DNA from: Ensifer adhaerens
Lineage (GTDB): Bacteria > Pseudomonadota > Alphaproteobacteria > Rhizobiales > Rhizobiaceae
Assembly (NCBI GenBank): GCA_900215285.1
Contig: OCMG01000004.1
Span: forward strand, 248,001-312,000
Length of the DNA stretch: 64,000 nt
Reading direction: 5' to 3'
Shown: one piece after another, positions 55,187-64,000 of the stretch
Numbering within the stretch: the first letter of the stretch is position 1
Layout of the letters: every line of letters starts with the position of its first letter
The notes under the pieces: model-generated
Databases searched by the model: none
What the model saw: the letters and a program-made list of their open reading frames with translations, nothing else
What the model was told of the DNA's origin: nothing
Made by a program: the position numbers and the translations under genes

Positions 55187-55483
55187 ATGGCAAGCATCTC
55201 TTTCCGTCCGCTCCACGACCGCGTCGTTGTTCGTCGCGTCGAATCTGAAGAAAAGACCCGTGGCGGCATCATCATTCCGGACACCGCCAAGGAAAAGCCG
55301 GCTGAAGGCGAAATCGTCGCCGTCGGTTCGGGCGCCCGCAAGGACAATGGCGACGTTGTCGCTCTCGACGTCAAGGTCGGCGACCGCGTTCTGTTCGGCA
55401 AGTGGTCCGGCACTGAAGTCAAGGTGAACGGCGAAGACCTTCTGATCATGAAGGAAGCCGACATCATGGGCGTTATCGGCTGA
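55187..55483 (+). CDS. groES: Co-chaperonin GroES
   Basis: A 98-residue GroES, the heptameric lid of the chaperonin. [20 protein letters not shown] and the mobile loop region [16 protein letters not shown] are intact, then [11 protein letters not shown] and the C-terminal [14 protein letters not shown]. It follows the CIRCE element and precedes groEL by about 70 bp. Confidence 0.98.
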   Translation: MASISFRPLHDRVVVRRVESEEKTRGGIIIPDTAKEKPAEGEIVAVGSGARKDNGDVVALDVKVGDRVLFGKWSGTEVKVNGEDLLIMKEADIMGVIG

Positions 55484-55524
55484 TTTAGCCAAACGCCTTT
55501 CGTCACCCATTCCAGAAGTCTTGA

Positions 55525-57195
<1,671 letters not shown>

Positions 57196-57243
57196 TTGGC
57201 CAAGGCCGATTACGACAGGTCCATCCCATCCAAGGGATTGACG

Positions 57244-57271
57244 AAAGGGCGGCCTTTGGGTCGCCCTTTGC
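57244..57271 (+). terminator. Probable terminator after groEL
   Basis: Perfect 8-bp stem AAAGGGCG / CGCCCTTT (57244-57251 and 57262-57269) with a 10-nt loop, 48 bp past the groEL stop. There is no long T-run, so it is a weaker call than the others. Confidence 0.6.
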
Positions 57272-57433
57272 GTTGCTGCTGCCCCATTTTGCGATGGACG
57301 TTTGACGGAAGGGCCGCAAGAGGGGCCTGAATCAGGTAACGGGTTGCTTTGGGAAAAGCAAAACAGCCGGGAATAGCAAATGGCTCGAAACCATACCGCC
57401 GGCGCTCAGATTTGAGACAATTCGCAGTTTTAT

Positions 57434-58174
57434 ATGCAAAGCTATATGAAAACTGTTTCAATCCTGATCAGAATTTCGCCTAGATTACGAAATTTAACTT
57501 TTTTGCCATCTTTAATTGCTTCATTGGATTCTAATTTGAAAGAGTGGGGCAGCGCGAGGCGGGACATAGGCAGGTCCGGCGGCGACGCGTTTCCGATCCT
57601 TGCGGATGCAGCCAAGGATTGGAAATCAAAGTTCCTGGAATACCCGGACATGTCTTTGCCTGAGACCGGGCGATTGCAGATATCAGATCTGCGTTCAATC
57701 AATTCGGATATGTCGGGAGAATTCCCATTGTTCAAGATCGCAAGGTCCACCTCCTCCCGCCCGCATGGGGCCGGCAAGGATGACCTGCCGATGCTATCGC
57801 AGTTCTGTTTCTCCGAGGCCTGGTCCGGCGATCTGTCGACCGGGCTGTTGAAGCTGGGCGAGCGCGCGGTGTCCCTGCACGGGCTGGATAGCGGCGAGTG
57901 CGGCTTGCTGAACCTCGTGCGTCGCTATGACGCCAACGATCGGAGCAAGCTGCTCGAACTCTTCGAGCAGGCGACCACGCATTCGTCGTCCTTCTGTTTC
58001 TCGACGACGATTCACAATCCGCTCAACGGCCGCCGCCAGCCGATCTTCTGTATCGGCGAGTCTGCGGGACTGGAGCGCAAGTATTCCGGGACGATCTATG
58101 GGGTGTTCCTGTTTCCGCATTTCACGCTGAACCAGGAGTTTCTGTCCGCAGGCCCCAGCGTGACCCATCAATGA
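57434..58174 (+). CDS. Unrecognised protein, possible PAS-like C-terminus
   Basis: A 246-residue open frame that I do not recognise. The N-terminal 40 codons or so are AT-rich and unlike the rest of the window (ISPRLRNLTFLPSLIASLDS), then a hydrophilic middle. The C-terminal half (from about residue 120) has LLNLVRRYDANDRSKLLELF and a mixed beta pattern that could be a PAS-type sensor fold, but this is a guess. Start could be ATG 57434 or the next ATG at 57446. It lies 240 bp after groEL and ends before a rhizobial repeat. No membrane segment seen. Confidence 0.6.
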   Translation: MQSYMKTVSILIRISPRLRNLTFLPSLIASLDSNLKEWGSARRDIGRSGGDAFPILADAAKDWKSKFLEYPDMSLPETGRLQISDLRSINSDMSGEFPLFKIARSTSSRPHGAGKDDLPMLSQFCFSEAWSGDLSTGLLKLGERAVSLHGLDSGECGLLNLVRRYDANDRSKLLELFEQATTHSSSFCFSTTIHNPLNGRRQPIFCIGESAGLERKYSGTIYGVFLFPHFTLNQEFLSAGPSVTHQ

Positions 58175-58230
58175 ACCGGACAGACGGGCGGGAAACACGC
58201 AGCGAAACGCCGCGTGGTTCCCGCATAGTT

Positions 58231-58335
58231 CTAGAGCAATTCCAGCGAAAGTGGAACCGGTTTCGCGTTAGGAATTGCGTAAAAACAATGAGATAGAGCA
58301 TTTCAGCGTTTCACAGAAACACTGAAATGCTCTAG
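58231..58335. repeat. Rhizobial intergenic mosaic/palindromic repeat (RIME-like)
   Basis: Two adjacent hairpins. The first pairs GCAATTCC with GGAATTGC (58236-58243 and 58271-58278), with an inner GCGAAA/TTTCGC stem. The second is a near-perfect 19-bp stem, TAGAGCATTTCAGCGTTTC against its complement (58294-58312 and 58316-58334) with one mismatch. The AGAGCAATTCC plus AGAGCATTTC pattern is a widespread rhizobial intergenic repeat. It fills the gap between convergent genes and may also end transcription. Confidence 0.8.
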
Positions 58336-59043
58336 TCAGGCCGGACGAGCCGGAATATTGAACGCCTTGACCATGGCAGGACGGGAAAGACCCCGATCCA
58401 TCCAGGCCTTGACCGCCGGGAAATCGTCGATGCCCACCAGTTCGCCTGCCTCGTAGAAGCCGGTCAGCGCGCGCAGCCACGGCAGGATCGCGATGTCGGC
58501 GATCGTGTATTCGCTGCCCATGATCCAGTCGCGGCCGGTCAGGCGCTTGTCCATGACGGAGAGCAGGCGCTTGGCTTCTCCGACATAACGCTCGCGCGGG
58601 CGCGGATCCTCGATCTCCTTGCCGGCGAATTTGGTGAAGAAGCCGAGTTGGCCGAACATCGGGCCCACGCCGCCCATCTGGAAATGCAGCCAGCCGATCG
58701 TTTCCCATTTCAACGTCGGGTCGGCGGGCAGGAACTTGCCGGATTTTTCGGCCAGATATTCGAGAATCGCGCCCGACTCAAAGAGCCCCAGCGGCTTTCC
58801 GCCGGGGCCATGCGGATCGATGATGGCGGGGATCTTGTTGTTCGGATTGAGCGACAGGAATTCCGGGGTCATCTGGTCGTTCTTCCCGAAGTCGACGAGA
58901 TGCGGCTCGTAGGTCAGCCCGGTTTCTTCCAGCATGGCCGACACCTTGATGCCGTTGGGCGTCGGGAGCGAGTAGAGCTGGATGGCGTCCGGGTTCGTCG
59001 CCGGCCAGCGCTTGGTGATCGGAAATTCGGCAAGGGTTGTCAT
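58336..59043 (-). CDS. Glutathione S-transferase family protein
   Basis: A 235-residue GST. The thioredoxin-like N-domain has IQLYSLPTPNGIKVSAMLEE, then NPNNKIPAIIDP (cis-Pro) and LFESGAILEYLAEKSG (glutathione contact). The C-terminal helical domain includes YTIADIAILPWLRAL. The TPNG active-site segment resembles the Nu-class/YghU-YfcG disulfide reductases. ATG 59043 has AGGAG 5 nt upstream; ATG 59046 is too close. It is divergent from doxX. Confidence 0.92.
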   Translation of the reverse strand: MTTLAEFPITKRWPATNPDAIQLYSLPTPNGIKVSAMLEETGLTYEPHLVDFGKNDQMTPEFLSLNPNNKIPAIIDPHGPGGKPLGLFESGAILEYLAEKSGKFLPADPTLKWETIGWLHFQMGGVGPMFGQLGFFTKFAGKEIEDPRPRERYVGEAKRLLSVMDKRLTGRDWIMGSEYTIADIAILPWLRALTGFYEAGELVGIDDFPAVKAWMDRGLSRPAMVKAFNIPARPA

Positions 59044-59170
59044 CATTGCTCCTGTGCGAAAGGTCGAGAGGTGGGGCGGCCAATCTGGCCCGGGGAGACG
59101 GGAAGATCAATCTGCTCACGAAAGATTGAGGGGATTTTCGTTCATCATTATTGAACAATCCGTATGATAT

Positions 59171-59197
59171 TTTCCATATTTCGAGTAACAATGGAAA
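59171..59197. promoter_or_regulatory. Dyad between GST and DoxX genes, possible operator
   Basis: Perfect 7-bp arms TTTCCAT (59171-59177) and ATGGAAA (59191-59197) with a 13-nt spacer, in an AT-rich divergent promoter region, about 41 bp before the doxX start. A second imperfect dyad GTAACA/TGTTAT overlaps its right half. No regulator is encoded beside it. Confidence 0.4.
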
Positions 59198-59237
59198 CTG
59201 TTATCAACTGGTCAACTTTGAAACAAAGGTGACCCCC

Positions 59238-59645
59238 ATGAACAACTACATCAGCCTCCTGGCCCGCGTTCTTCTTTCCATCATCTTCATCATCTCGGGC
59301 TTCGGCAAGATCACCGGCTATGCTGGAACCGCCGCCTATATGGAAGCCATGCATGTACCCGGCTTCCTCCTGCCGCTGGTCATCCTGACCGAATTCGGTG
59401 GCGGTCTCGCCATTCTCTTCGGCTTCCAGACGAAGATCGTTGCCTTCCTGCTTGCAGGCTTCTGCATCGTTTCGGGCGTCCTCTTCCACCTGATGGCCAT
59501 CACCCATGACCCGGCCCAGGCCATGGCCGACATGAACCAGCAGATCAATTTCATGAAGAACCTGGCAATGGCCGGTGGCTTCCTCTCCCTGATGGTGGCT
59601 GGCGCCGGCCGCTTCTCCATCGACGGCTTCCGCTCCGCCGCCTGA
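59238..59645 (+). CDS. DoxX family membrane protein
   Basis: A 135-residue DoxX-type protein with four membrane helices: LARVLLSIIFIISGFGKITG, a GFLLPLVILTEFGGGLAILF stretch with the family Glu, FLLAGFCIVSGVLFHLM, and a C-terminal helix. Such proteins are linked to redox or thiol stress in the inner membrane, but the reaction is not established. ATG 59238 with AAAGGTG upstream is used; the frame is open from 59151. It is divergent from the GST gene, which suits a redox context. Confidence 0.9.
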   Translation: MNNYISLLARVLLSIIFIISGFGKITGYAGTAAYMEAMHVPGFLLPLVILTEFGGGLAILFGFQTKIVAFLLAGFCIVSGVLFHLMAITHDPAQAMADMNQQINFMKNLAMAGGFLSLMVAGAGRFSIDGFRSAA

Positions 59646-59673
59646 TCGAAGCCTCGCTTCTAACGACCCCCGT

Positions 59674-59764
59674 CAAGAAACACCCGCCGGTTTTGAACTG
59701 ACCCCCGAAAGTTGGACACCCAACTTCGGGGGTCAGTTCAGAGCGATCCGGCGGGTGTTTCTTG
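59674..59764. repeat. Nested double palindrome between doxX and hisG
   Basis: An outer perfect 17-bp inverted repeat, CAAGAAACACCCGCCGG (59674-59690) against its complement (59748-59764), encloses a second inverted repeat whose arms run TGAACTGACCCCCGAA... (59694-59715) and ...TTCGGGGGTCAGTTCA (59720-59740), about 21 bp with one extra A. The inner arms resemble terminal repeats of IS3-type elements. The outer stem has T-rich flanks both ways and suits a bidirectional terminator for the convergent genes. Confidence 0.8.
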
Positions 59765-59782
59765 TCTTGGAAAGGCGCATTT

Positions 59783-60478
59783 TCAGAGAGCGGCGCGAAC
59801 AGCGGAGATGATCTTCGCGACCGTCTCGTTACCCTCATGCTCCGGCTTGCGGGCGCGGACGAGACAGGCTTCGGACTTCAGGATCACACCATCGGAAAGG
59901 ATCTTGAGGTGGTTGGCGCGCAGCGTCGAGCCGGTGGAGGTGATATCGACGATGATATCCGCCTGCCCTGCAGCCGGCGCGCCTTCGGTCGCACCGAGGC
60001 TCTCGACGATACGATACAGCTGGATTCCATGCGTGGCTGAGAAATGCTGCTGCGTGAGGCGCCAGTATTTGGTGGCGATCTCAAGACGGCGGCCGTGGCG
60101 CGCGCGGAAGTCTGCGGCGACATCGCCGAGATCGGCCATGGTGTCGACATCCAGCCAGATTTCCGGCACGGCGACGATGACATCGGCATGGCCGAAGCCG
60201 AGACGGGCAGCAAATTCGACGCGGGTGTCGACCTCGGCCCATTCCTCGCGCATCAGGTCTTCACCCGTCACGCCGAAATCGACGAGGCCGCTGCCGACTT
60301 CGCGGGAGATTTCAGAAGCCGAGAGGAAGGCGATCTCCACATCGTCCCAGCCCTCGACGCGGCCGCGATAGGAGCGGTCATTGCCGACGCTGACGATATT
60401 CATGCCGGCGCGGGCGAAGATGGCGGACGCATCTTCCTTCATCCGGCCCTTGGAGGGCAGCGCGATGGTGATGGTCAT
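59783..60478 (-). CDS. hisG: ATP phosphoribosyltransferase, short form
   Basis: A 231-residue short-form HisG, which joins ATP and PRPP in the first step of histidine synthesis and needs HisZ as its regulatory partner. Motifs are [33 protein letters not shown] and the PRPP-binding [16 protein letters not shown]. The long form's C-terminal regulatory domain is absent. Its ATG overlaps the hisZ stop (ATGA), coupling the two subunits. Confidence 0.96.
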   Translation of the reverse strand: MTITIALPSKGRMKEDASAIFARAGMNIVSVGNDRSYRGRVEGWDDVEIAFLSASEISREVGSGLVDFGVTGEDLMREEWAEVDTRVEFAARLGFGHADVIVAVPEIWLDVDTMADLGDVAADFRARHGRRLEIATKYWRLTQQHFSATHGIQLYRIVESLGATEGAPAAGQADIIVDITSTGSTLRANHLKILSDGVILKSEACLVRARKPEHEGNETVAKIISAVRAAL

Positions 60479-61599
60479 GCGGCCTCTCCTTTCGTGTTCT
60501 CAATACGATCCAGCCAGAGCGAGAAGCCGACGGCCGGAATGTGATCCTTCGCCCCCAGCAGCGTCAGCATGCGGTCATAGCGGCCACCGCCGGCCAGCAC
60601 GGCCAGCTTGCCTGTCTCGGCGATCTCGAAGACGAGTCCGGTGTAGTAATCCAGCGGACGACCGAAGGCGGCGCGATAGGTAATGGCGTTGAGATCGACA
60701 CCTGCATTGGCCAGCGCTGCGGCCCGAGCATCGAACCGCGACAGCGCCCCATCGAGCTTGAGCCCCGCCGCATCGGCAAAGCCGGCCAGCGCTGCGGCTG
60801 CATCGGCGAAAGGCAGATCGAGCGAGAGGAATTCTTCCAACACGTCGAGTGCTTTCGGGTCGAGACGGGTGGCGGCCAGCGCGCGCTTTTCGGCAAGCCG
60901 CGCAGCGATTTCGCGGGGCGTGCGGCTGGCATTCGTCAGGTAACCGGTCGCATGCATCGTCTCTTCGACATGGGCAGCGAGCGCATCGAGATTGCCGGAC
61001 GCCAGCATGGCCTCGATATCGGCCGCGAGCGGTTGCGCAGCCTGCGGCTCGGCCAGTTCGCCCAGCAGCATTTCGAGCTGCATGGCATTGCCGAAAGCAT
61101 GGATCAGCCGCTTTTGCCATCCGGACGGCAGGCCGAGCGCCCTGACGACGGCCTCGAACACGGACTGATCGCCGAGCGTCGCGCTGAATGTCCGGCCGGG
61201 CAGCGCCAACTTGAGGCTCGCAAAGGCATCCGAGATGGCCCGGGCATCGGCGCTGGCGACATCGCGGTCGCCGAGGTCTTCAATGCCGGCCTGATAGAAT
61301 TCATTGGCCCCTTCGCGGCGCTGGCGGAAGACCTGGCCGAGATAGGCATAGCGCTTCGGCGTGCCGGTGGCGCTTTCGATGTGCTGGAGGCAAACCGGAA
61401 TGGTGAATTCCGGGCGCAGGCAGAGGCTCGCGCCCGTGTCGCTCTCCGTCAGGAAGATGCGCCGCCGCAGGTCCTCGCCCGCCATGTCGAGAAAGGGTGC
61501 TGCCGGCTGGATCACCGGCGTGTCGATGCGACTCGTGCCGCGCTTTTCAAAAAGCGCGATCAGGTCGGGCGCGAAGGTGGGGAGCTTGGCGACGGGCAT
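60475..61599 (-). CDS. hisZ: ATP phosphoribosyltransferase regulatory subunit HisZ
   Basis: A 374-residue HisZ, a catalytically inactive histidyl-tRNA synthetase paralogue that forms the HisG(S)-HisZ octamer and gives feedback control by histidine. Class II core segments are visible ([53 protein letters not shown]), but the tRNA-binding C-terminal domain is missing. ATG 61599 is used; the longer frame runs into a repeat. It precedes hisG and follows hisS with a 230-bp repeat between. Confidence 0.93.
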   Translation of the reverse strand: MPVAKLPTFAPDLIALFEKRGTSRIDTPVIQPAAPFLDMAGEDLRRRIFLTESDTGASLCLRPEFTIPVCLQHIESATGTPKRYAYLGQVFRQRREGANEFYQAGIEDLGDRDVASADARAISDAFASLKLALPGRTFSATLGDQSVFEAVVRALGLPSGWQKRLIHAFGNAMQLEMLLGELAEPQAAQPLAADIEAMLASGNLDALAAHVEETMHATGYLTNASRTPREIAARLAEKRALAATRLDPKALDVLEEFLSLDLPFADAAAALAGFADAAGLKLDGALSRFDARAAALANAGVDLNAITYRAAFGRPLDYYTGLVFEIAETGKLAVLAGGGRYDRMLTLLGAKDHIPAVGFSLWLDRIENTKGEAA

Positions 61600-61638
61600 T
61601 AGCGAGCGCCTTCTTGAATGTCGAGGAGGCTGCGAAGA

Positions 61639-61810
61639 CCCCCTCTGGCCTGCCGGCCATCTCCCCCACAAGGGGGGAGACGACTCGTGGTGACCTCCGC
61701 GTTTCCCAAAGGGTGGCCATGCGGATGTCGCTGAGGGCAGACGTGCGCAGGGCGTCCGCTCCATCCGTCTCCCCCCTTGAGGGAGAAATGGCCGGCAGGC
61801 CAGAGAGGGG
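61639..61810. repeat. Rhizobial inverted-repeat element between hisS and hisZ
   Basis: About 170 bp bounded by long imperfect inverted repeats: the left arm (61639-61682) contains CTGGCCTGCCGGCCAT and CAAGGGGGGAGACG, the right arm (61766-61810) contains CGTCTCCCCCCTTG and ATGGCCGGCAGGCCAG. Each arm can also fold on itself. This CTCCCCC/GGCCGGCAGGCCAG type repeat is common between rhizobial genes. It contains no open frame and lies inside the his gene run. Confidence 0.75.
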
Positions 61811-61828
61811 TATCCGCAATGCCCGACA

Positions 61829-63436
61829 TCACTTCCCGCGAGCCCTGTCTTCTGCCTGCGCAGCCAGCATCGCCTTGACCTTGGCGACCAGCTCGGCCTC
61901 GGGCACGACTTCCTGGGCGACGCGGGCTTCGCGCCATTCGGTGTTGTCGGTGATCTCGCCCGAGAGGCGCTTGCCTTCGATCAGGTCCTTGATCTGCACG
62001 ACGCCCTGCGCGCGCTCATCGCCGCCCTGGATGATGGCGATGGGGCAGTTGCGGCGGTCGGCATATTTCAGCTGGTTGCCGAATTTCTTCCAGTTGCCCT
62101 GATACATTTCGGCGCGGATGCCTTCGTTACGAAGGGACTGCGTGAAGCGCTGGTAGCGCCCCATGGCCTCCGCATCGCCATCCATGACGGTGACGAGAAC
62201 GGGCGCGATGACCTCGTTTGCGCCCAGCTTGCCGAGGTTCTTCAGCGCCGTCATCAGGCGCGAGACGCCGATGGAAAAGCCCGTGGCCGGAACCGGCTGG
62301 CCCATGAAGCGCGAGACGAGACCATCATAACGCCCGCCGCCGCCGACCGAGCCGAAGACGACCTTCTCGCCCTTTTCATTGGTGACGTCGAAGGTGAGTT
62401 CGGCTTCATAGACGGGGCCGGTGTAGTATTCGAGGCCGCGGACGACGGATACATCAATTTTAATCCGCCTTGTTCCGTAGCCTGCGGCCCGGACAAGATC
62501 GTTAATTAGCTTGAGTTCTCTAAATCCTTCATGCGCAGGATGGTCCGATCCAAAATTCTGGAGGTAGTCATCGAGCTTCCTAGGACTGCTCGGGAAAATA
62601 GTGACACCGTTTTCATTGGCGTACTGATCGTCGTCCGCACTTGCTGCGTCCTGGATGGCATCTGCGACCGGCGTGCGCTCCGCGAAACCAGAGTAGAAGA
62701 GTTCTAGGCTATTTATCTGTTTTTCTGTAAGTCCAGCACCCTTGGTGAAGTCGCCGCTTTCATCCTTCCGGCCTTCACCGAGCAAGAGACGTACGCCTTC
62801 TGTTCCGAACTTGTCGAGCTTATCGATGGCTCGCAAGACGTTAAGCCGCCGCCCCGCATTCTCCTCGCCGCCAAGGCCGATGGCTTCCATGACGCCATCG
62901 AGCACCTTCCGGTTATTCACCCGGATCACATAATCCCCGCGCTTGATGCCGAGCGCTTCGAGCGTGTCGGCCATCATCATGCACATTTCGGCATCGGCCT
63001 GAACGCCGGGCGCACCGACCGTGTCGGCGTCGAACTGCATGAACTGGCGGAAGCGGCCGGGGCCGGGCTTTTCGTTGCGGAAGACGTAGCCGGCGCGGTA
63101 GGTGCGGTAGGGAAGCTGGATCTCCTGGAAGTTCTCGGCCACATGGCGGGCGAGCGGCGCGGTGAGATCATATCGCAGCGACATCCACTGGTCGTCATCG
63201 TCCTGAAGCGAGAAGACGCCTTCGTTGGGGCGGTCGCTATCAGGCAGGAACTTGCCGAGCGCATCGGTATATTCGAAGAGCGGTGTCTCGACCGGGTCGA
63301 AGCCGTAGCGCTCATAGACCTCGCGGATTTTGCCGGTCATCTCGTTGACGGCGCGGATATCGGCGGCCTCGCGGTCGACAAAGCCACGCGGCAGGCGAGC
63401 CTTCAGCTTCTGGGGCTTTTTCTTGTTGTCGCTCAT
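61829..63436 (-). CDS. hisS: Histidyl-tRNA synthetase
   Basis: A 535-residue class II synthetase with an insertion that makes it longer than the E. coli enzyme. Motif 2 is seen in [20 protein letters not shown], the histidine motif in [16 protein letters not shown], motif 3 in [11 protein letters not shown], and a C-terminal anticodon-binding domain from [11 protein letters not shown]. Residues about 199-327 are encoded with codons rare elsewhere in the window (AGA, AGG, CTA, ATA), suggesting recombination. It charges tRNA-His and precedes hisZ and hisG. Confidence 0.96.
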   Translation of the reverse strand: MSDNKKKPQKLKARLPRGFVDREAADIRAVNEMTGKIREVYERYGFDPVETPLFEYTDALGKFLPDSDRPNEGVFSLQDDDDQWMSLRYDLTAPLARHVAENFQEIQLPYRTYRAGYVFRNEKPGPGRFRQFMQFDADTVGAPGVQADAEMCMMMADTLEALGIKRGDYVIRVNNRKVLDGVMEAIGLGGEENAGRRLNVLRAIDKLDKFGTEGVRLLLGEGRKDESGDFTKGAGLTEKQINSLELFYSGFAERTPVADAIQDAASADDDQYANENGVTIFPSSPRKLDDYLQNFGSDHPAHEGFRELKLINDLVRAAGYGTRRIKIDVSVVRGLEYYTGPVYEAELTFDVTNEKGEKVVFGSVGGGGRYDGLVSRFMGQPVPATGFSIGVSRLMTALKNLGKLGANEVIAPVLVTVMDGDAEAMGRYQRFTQSLRNEGIRAEMYQGNWKKFGNQLKYADRRNCPIAIIQGGDERAQGVVQIKDLIEGKRLSGEITDNTEWREARVAQEVVPEAELVAKVKAMLAAQAEDRARGK

Positions 63437-63570
63437 GGGTCTGACCGTGTTTTCTGATCTTTCAAGTTTGGCGGTGTCTTAGAGGATCGGGGGCCTTGCG
63501 GCAAGTCTTCGCAGACTGGCGAAAGGGGGGGCAAAGTGCTATTCTGCGGCCACTTTAACGGAACACGTCC

Positions 63571-63804
63571 ATGAACAAGCGCGTCACGATCGAAATGCCG
63601 GAAGAAATCCACGAACTGGTGGCGGCGGAGGCCGCGCGCGGGGGGTTGGAGCCGGACGCCTATGTGCTCGACCTCGTTGTCCAGAAGCTCGAAGATCTGC
63701 ACGATATTGCGCTCGCCGAAGCGGCGCTGGAACGCATTCGGTCGGGCGAGAGCAAAGTTGTGAGTTGGGAGGAGATGGAGCGGGAACTTGGCTTGGACGA
63801 TTGA
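63571..63804 (+). CDS. RelB/ribbon-helix-helix type antitoxin
   Basis: A 77-residue protein starting MNKRVTIEMPEEIHELVAAE, a ribbon-helix-helix DNA-binding start, and ending in an acidic ESKVVSWEEMERELGLDD tail of the type that covers a RelE toxin. The following toxin frame overlaps its last 17 bp. It probably binds the toxin and represses its own promoter. It stands after hisS, divergent, with about 130 bp between. Confidence 0.82.
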   Translation: MNKRVTIEMPEEIHELVAAEAARGGLEPDAYVLDLVVQKLEDLHDIALAEAALERIRSGESKVVSWEEMERELGLDD

Positions 63805-64000
63805 GTTCGAACCCGCAGCCATTAAGCAACTCAAGAAGCTGGGAACAGTCGAAGCGAGACGTATACGTGACTTTCTGGCAACCCGTGTAAAGCCTTCCGA
63901 GAACGCGAGAATCATGGGAACCCCTCTCCAAGGTCCGAAGCTCGGCCACCTCTGGCGATACCGCGTCGGCGACTATCGCGTTCTATGCGATATTCAGGAT
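63788..64000 (+). CDS. RelE/ParE family toxin, partial at window end
   Basis: Read from TTG 63788 in the frame opposite the antitoxin's: LAWTIEFEPAAIKQLKKLG, then VEARRIRDFLATRV, ending with HLWRYRVGDYRVLCDIQD at the window edge. This is the RelE fold signature (WRYRVGDYRVLCDI). The typical protein is about 85-90 residues, so about 15-20 are missing. The start overlaps the antitoxin end by 17 bp, as usual in such pairs. RelE toxins cleave mRNA on the ribosome. Confidence 0.82.
   Translation, partial: MAWTIEFEPAAIKQLKKLGTVEARRIRDFLATRVKPSENARIMGTPLQGPKLGHLWRYRVGDYRVLCDIQD

Noticed and set aside
59694..59740. An intact insertion sequence or its remnant with transposase
   Set aside because: Only IR-like arms are present with 4 bases between them; no transposase fragment is nearby, so it is listed as a palindromic repeat only.

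Overview
This is a GC-rich, gene-dense chromosomal window from an alphaproteobacterium of the order Hyphomicrobiales, most likely family Rhizobiaceae (Rhizobium, Agrobacterium or Neorhizobium type). The main clues are an F0 operon with separate b and b' subunits behind a rhizobial CTTGAC-N17-CTATGT type promoter, a eukaryotic-type glutamine synthetase (glnII) divergent from a GstI/DUF2735-like small protein, a CIRCE-controlled groESL, a short HisG paired with HisZ next to hisS, DUF2093 and DUF4170 proteins, and mosaic palindromic intergenic repeats typical of rhizobia. I see no rRNA, tRNA, CRISPR array, prophage or intact insertion sequence. It reads as core chromosome with a few accessory patches.

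Layout. 1-7.6 kb: a partial methyltransferase and DUF2007 gene diverge from a polyprenyl synthase, a secreted TPR protein, ispE and moaB; then a short glycosyltransferase, a radical SAM protein and rnhB. 7.9-10.7 kb: ATP synthase F0 operon (atpI-atpB-atpE-atpF'-atpF, minus strand). 10.8-17.5 kb: SleB-type wall hydrolase, Kup, CorA, the ApbC/Mrp Fe-S carrier and a polyprenyl-phosphate glycosyltransferase. 17.6-25.7 kb: a LuxR-type regulator without LuxI, then an IclR regulator divergent from a De Ley-Doudoroff type galactose catabolic operon (SDR dehydrogenase, dgoK, dgoA, SMP-30 lactonase), and a LysR/quinone oxidoreductase pair with a DMT exporter. 25.8-27.6 kb: the glnII-gstI nitrogen control locus with a sigma-54 promoter. 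27.6-30.8 kb: a GGDEF-EAL phosphodiesterase and a PAS-REC protein. 31-39 kb: mutL, DUF2093, then a minus-strand envelope cluster (pmbA, cysQ, DUF4170, waaA, HAD phosphatase, lpxK). 39-47 kb: CPA2 antiporter, patatin phospholipase, rsmD, a long-tailed RluB-like pseudouridine synthase, tadA, GNAT, a degenerate GGDEF protein and a lipoprotein. 47-57 kb: ileS, a diguanylate cyclase, a two-gene YeeE/YedE transporter, ribF, a HAD protein, a tiny membrane protein and groESL. 57-64 kb: an unrecognised protein, GST, DoxX, hisG-hisZ-hisS, and the start of a RelBE-like toxin-antitoxin pair cut by the window end.

Genes work together in recognisable units: isoprenoid synthesis (polyprenyl synthase, ispE), lipid A/Kdo assembly (lpxK, waaA), RNA modification (rsmD, RluB-like, tadA), histidine synthesis and charging (hisG, hisZ, hisS), and c-di-GMP signalling (one likely active cyclase, one likely phosphodiesterase, one degenerate GGDEF protein). 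The less explained items are a nested double palindrome between doxX and hisG, a codon-atypical central segment of hisS, several unassigned operator-like dyads in promoter regions, and the unrecognised gene downstream of groEL. I found no clear new multi-gene defence or biosynthetic system.
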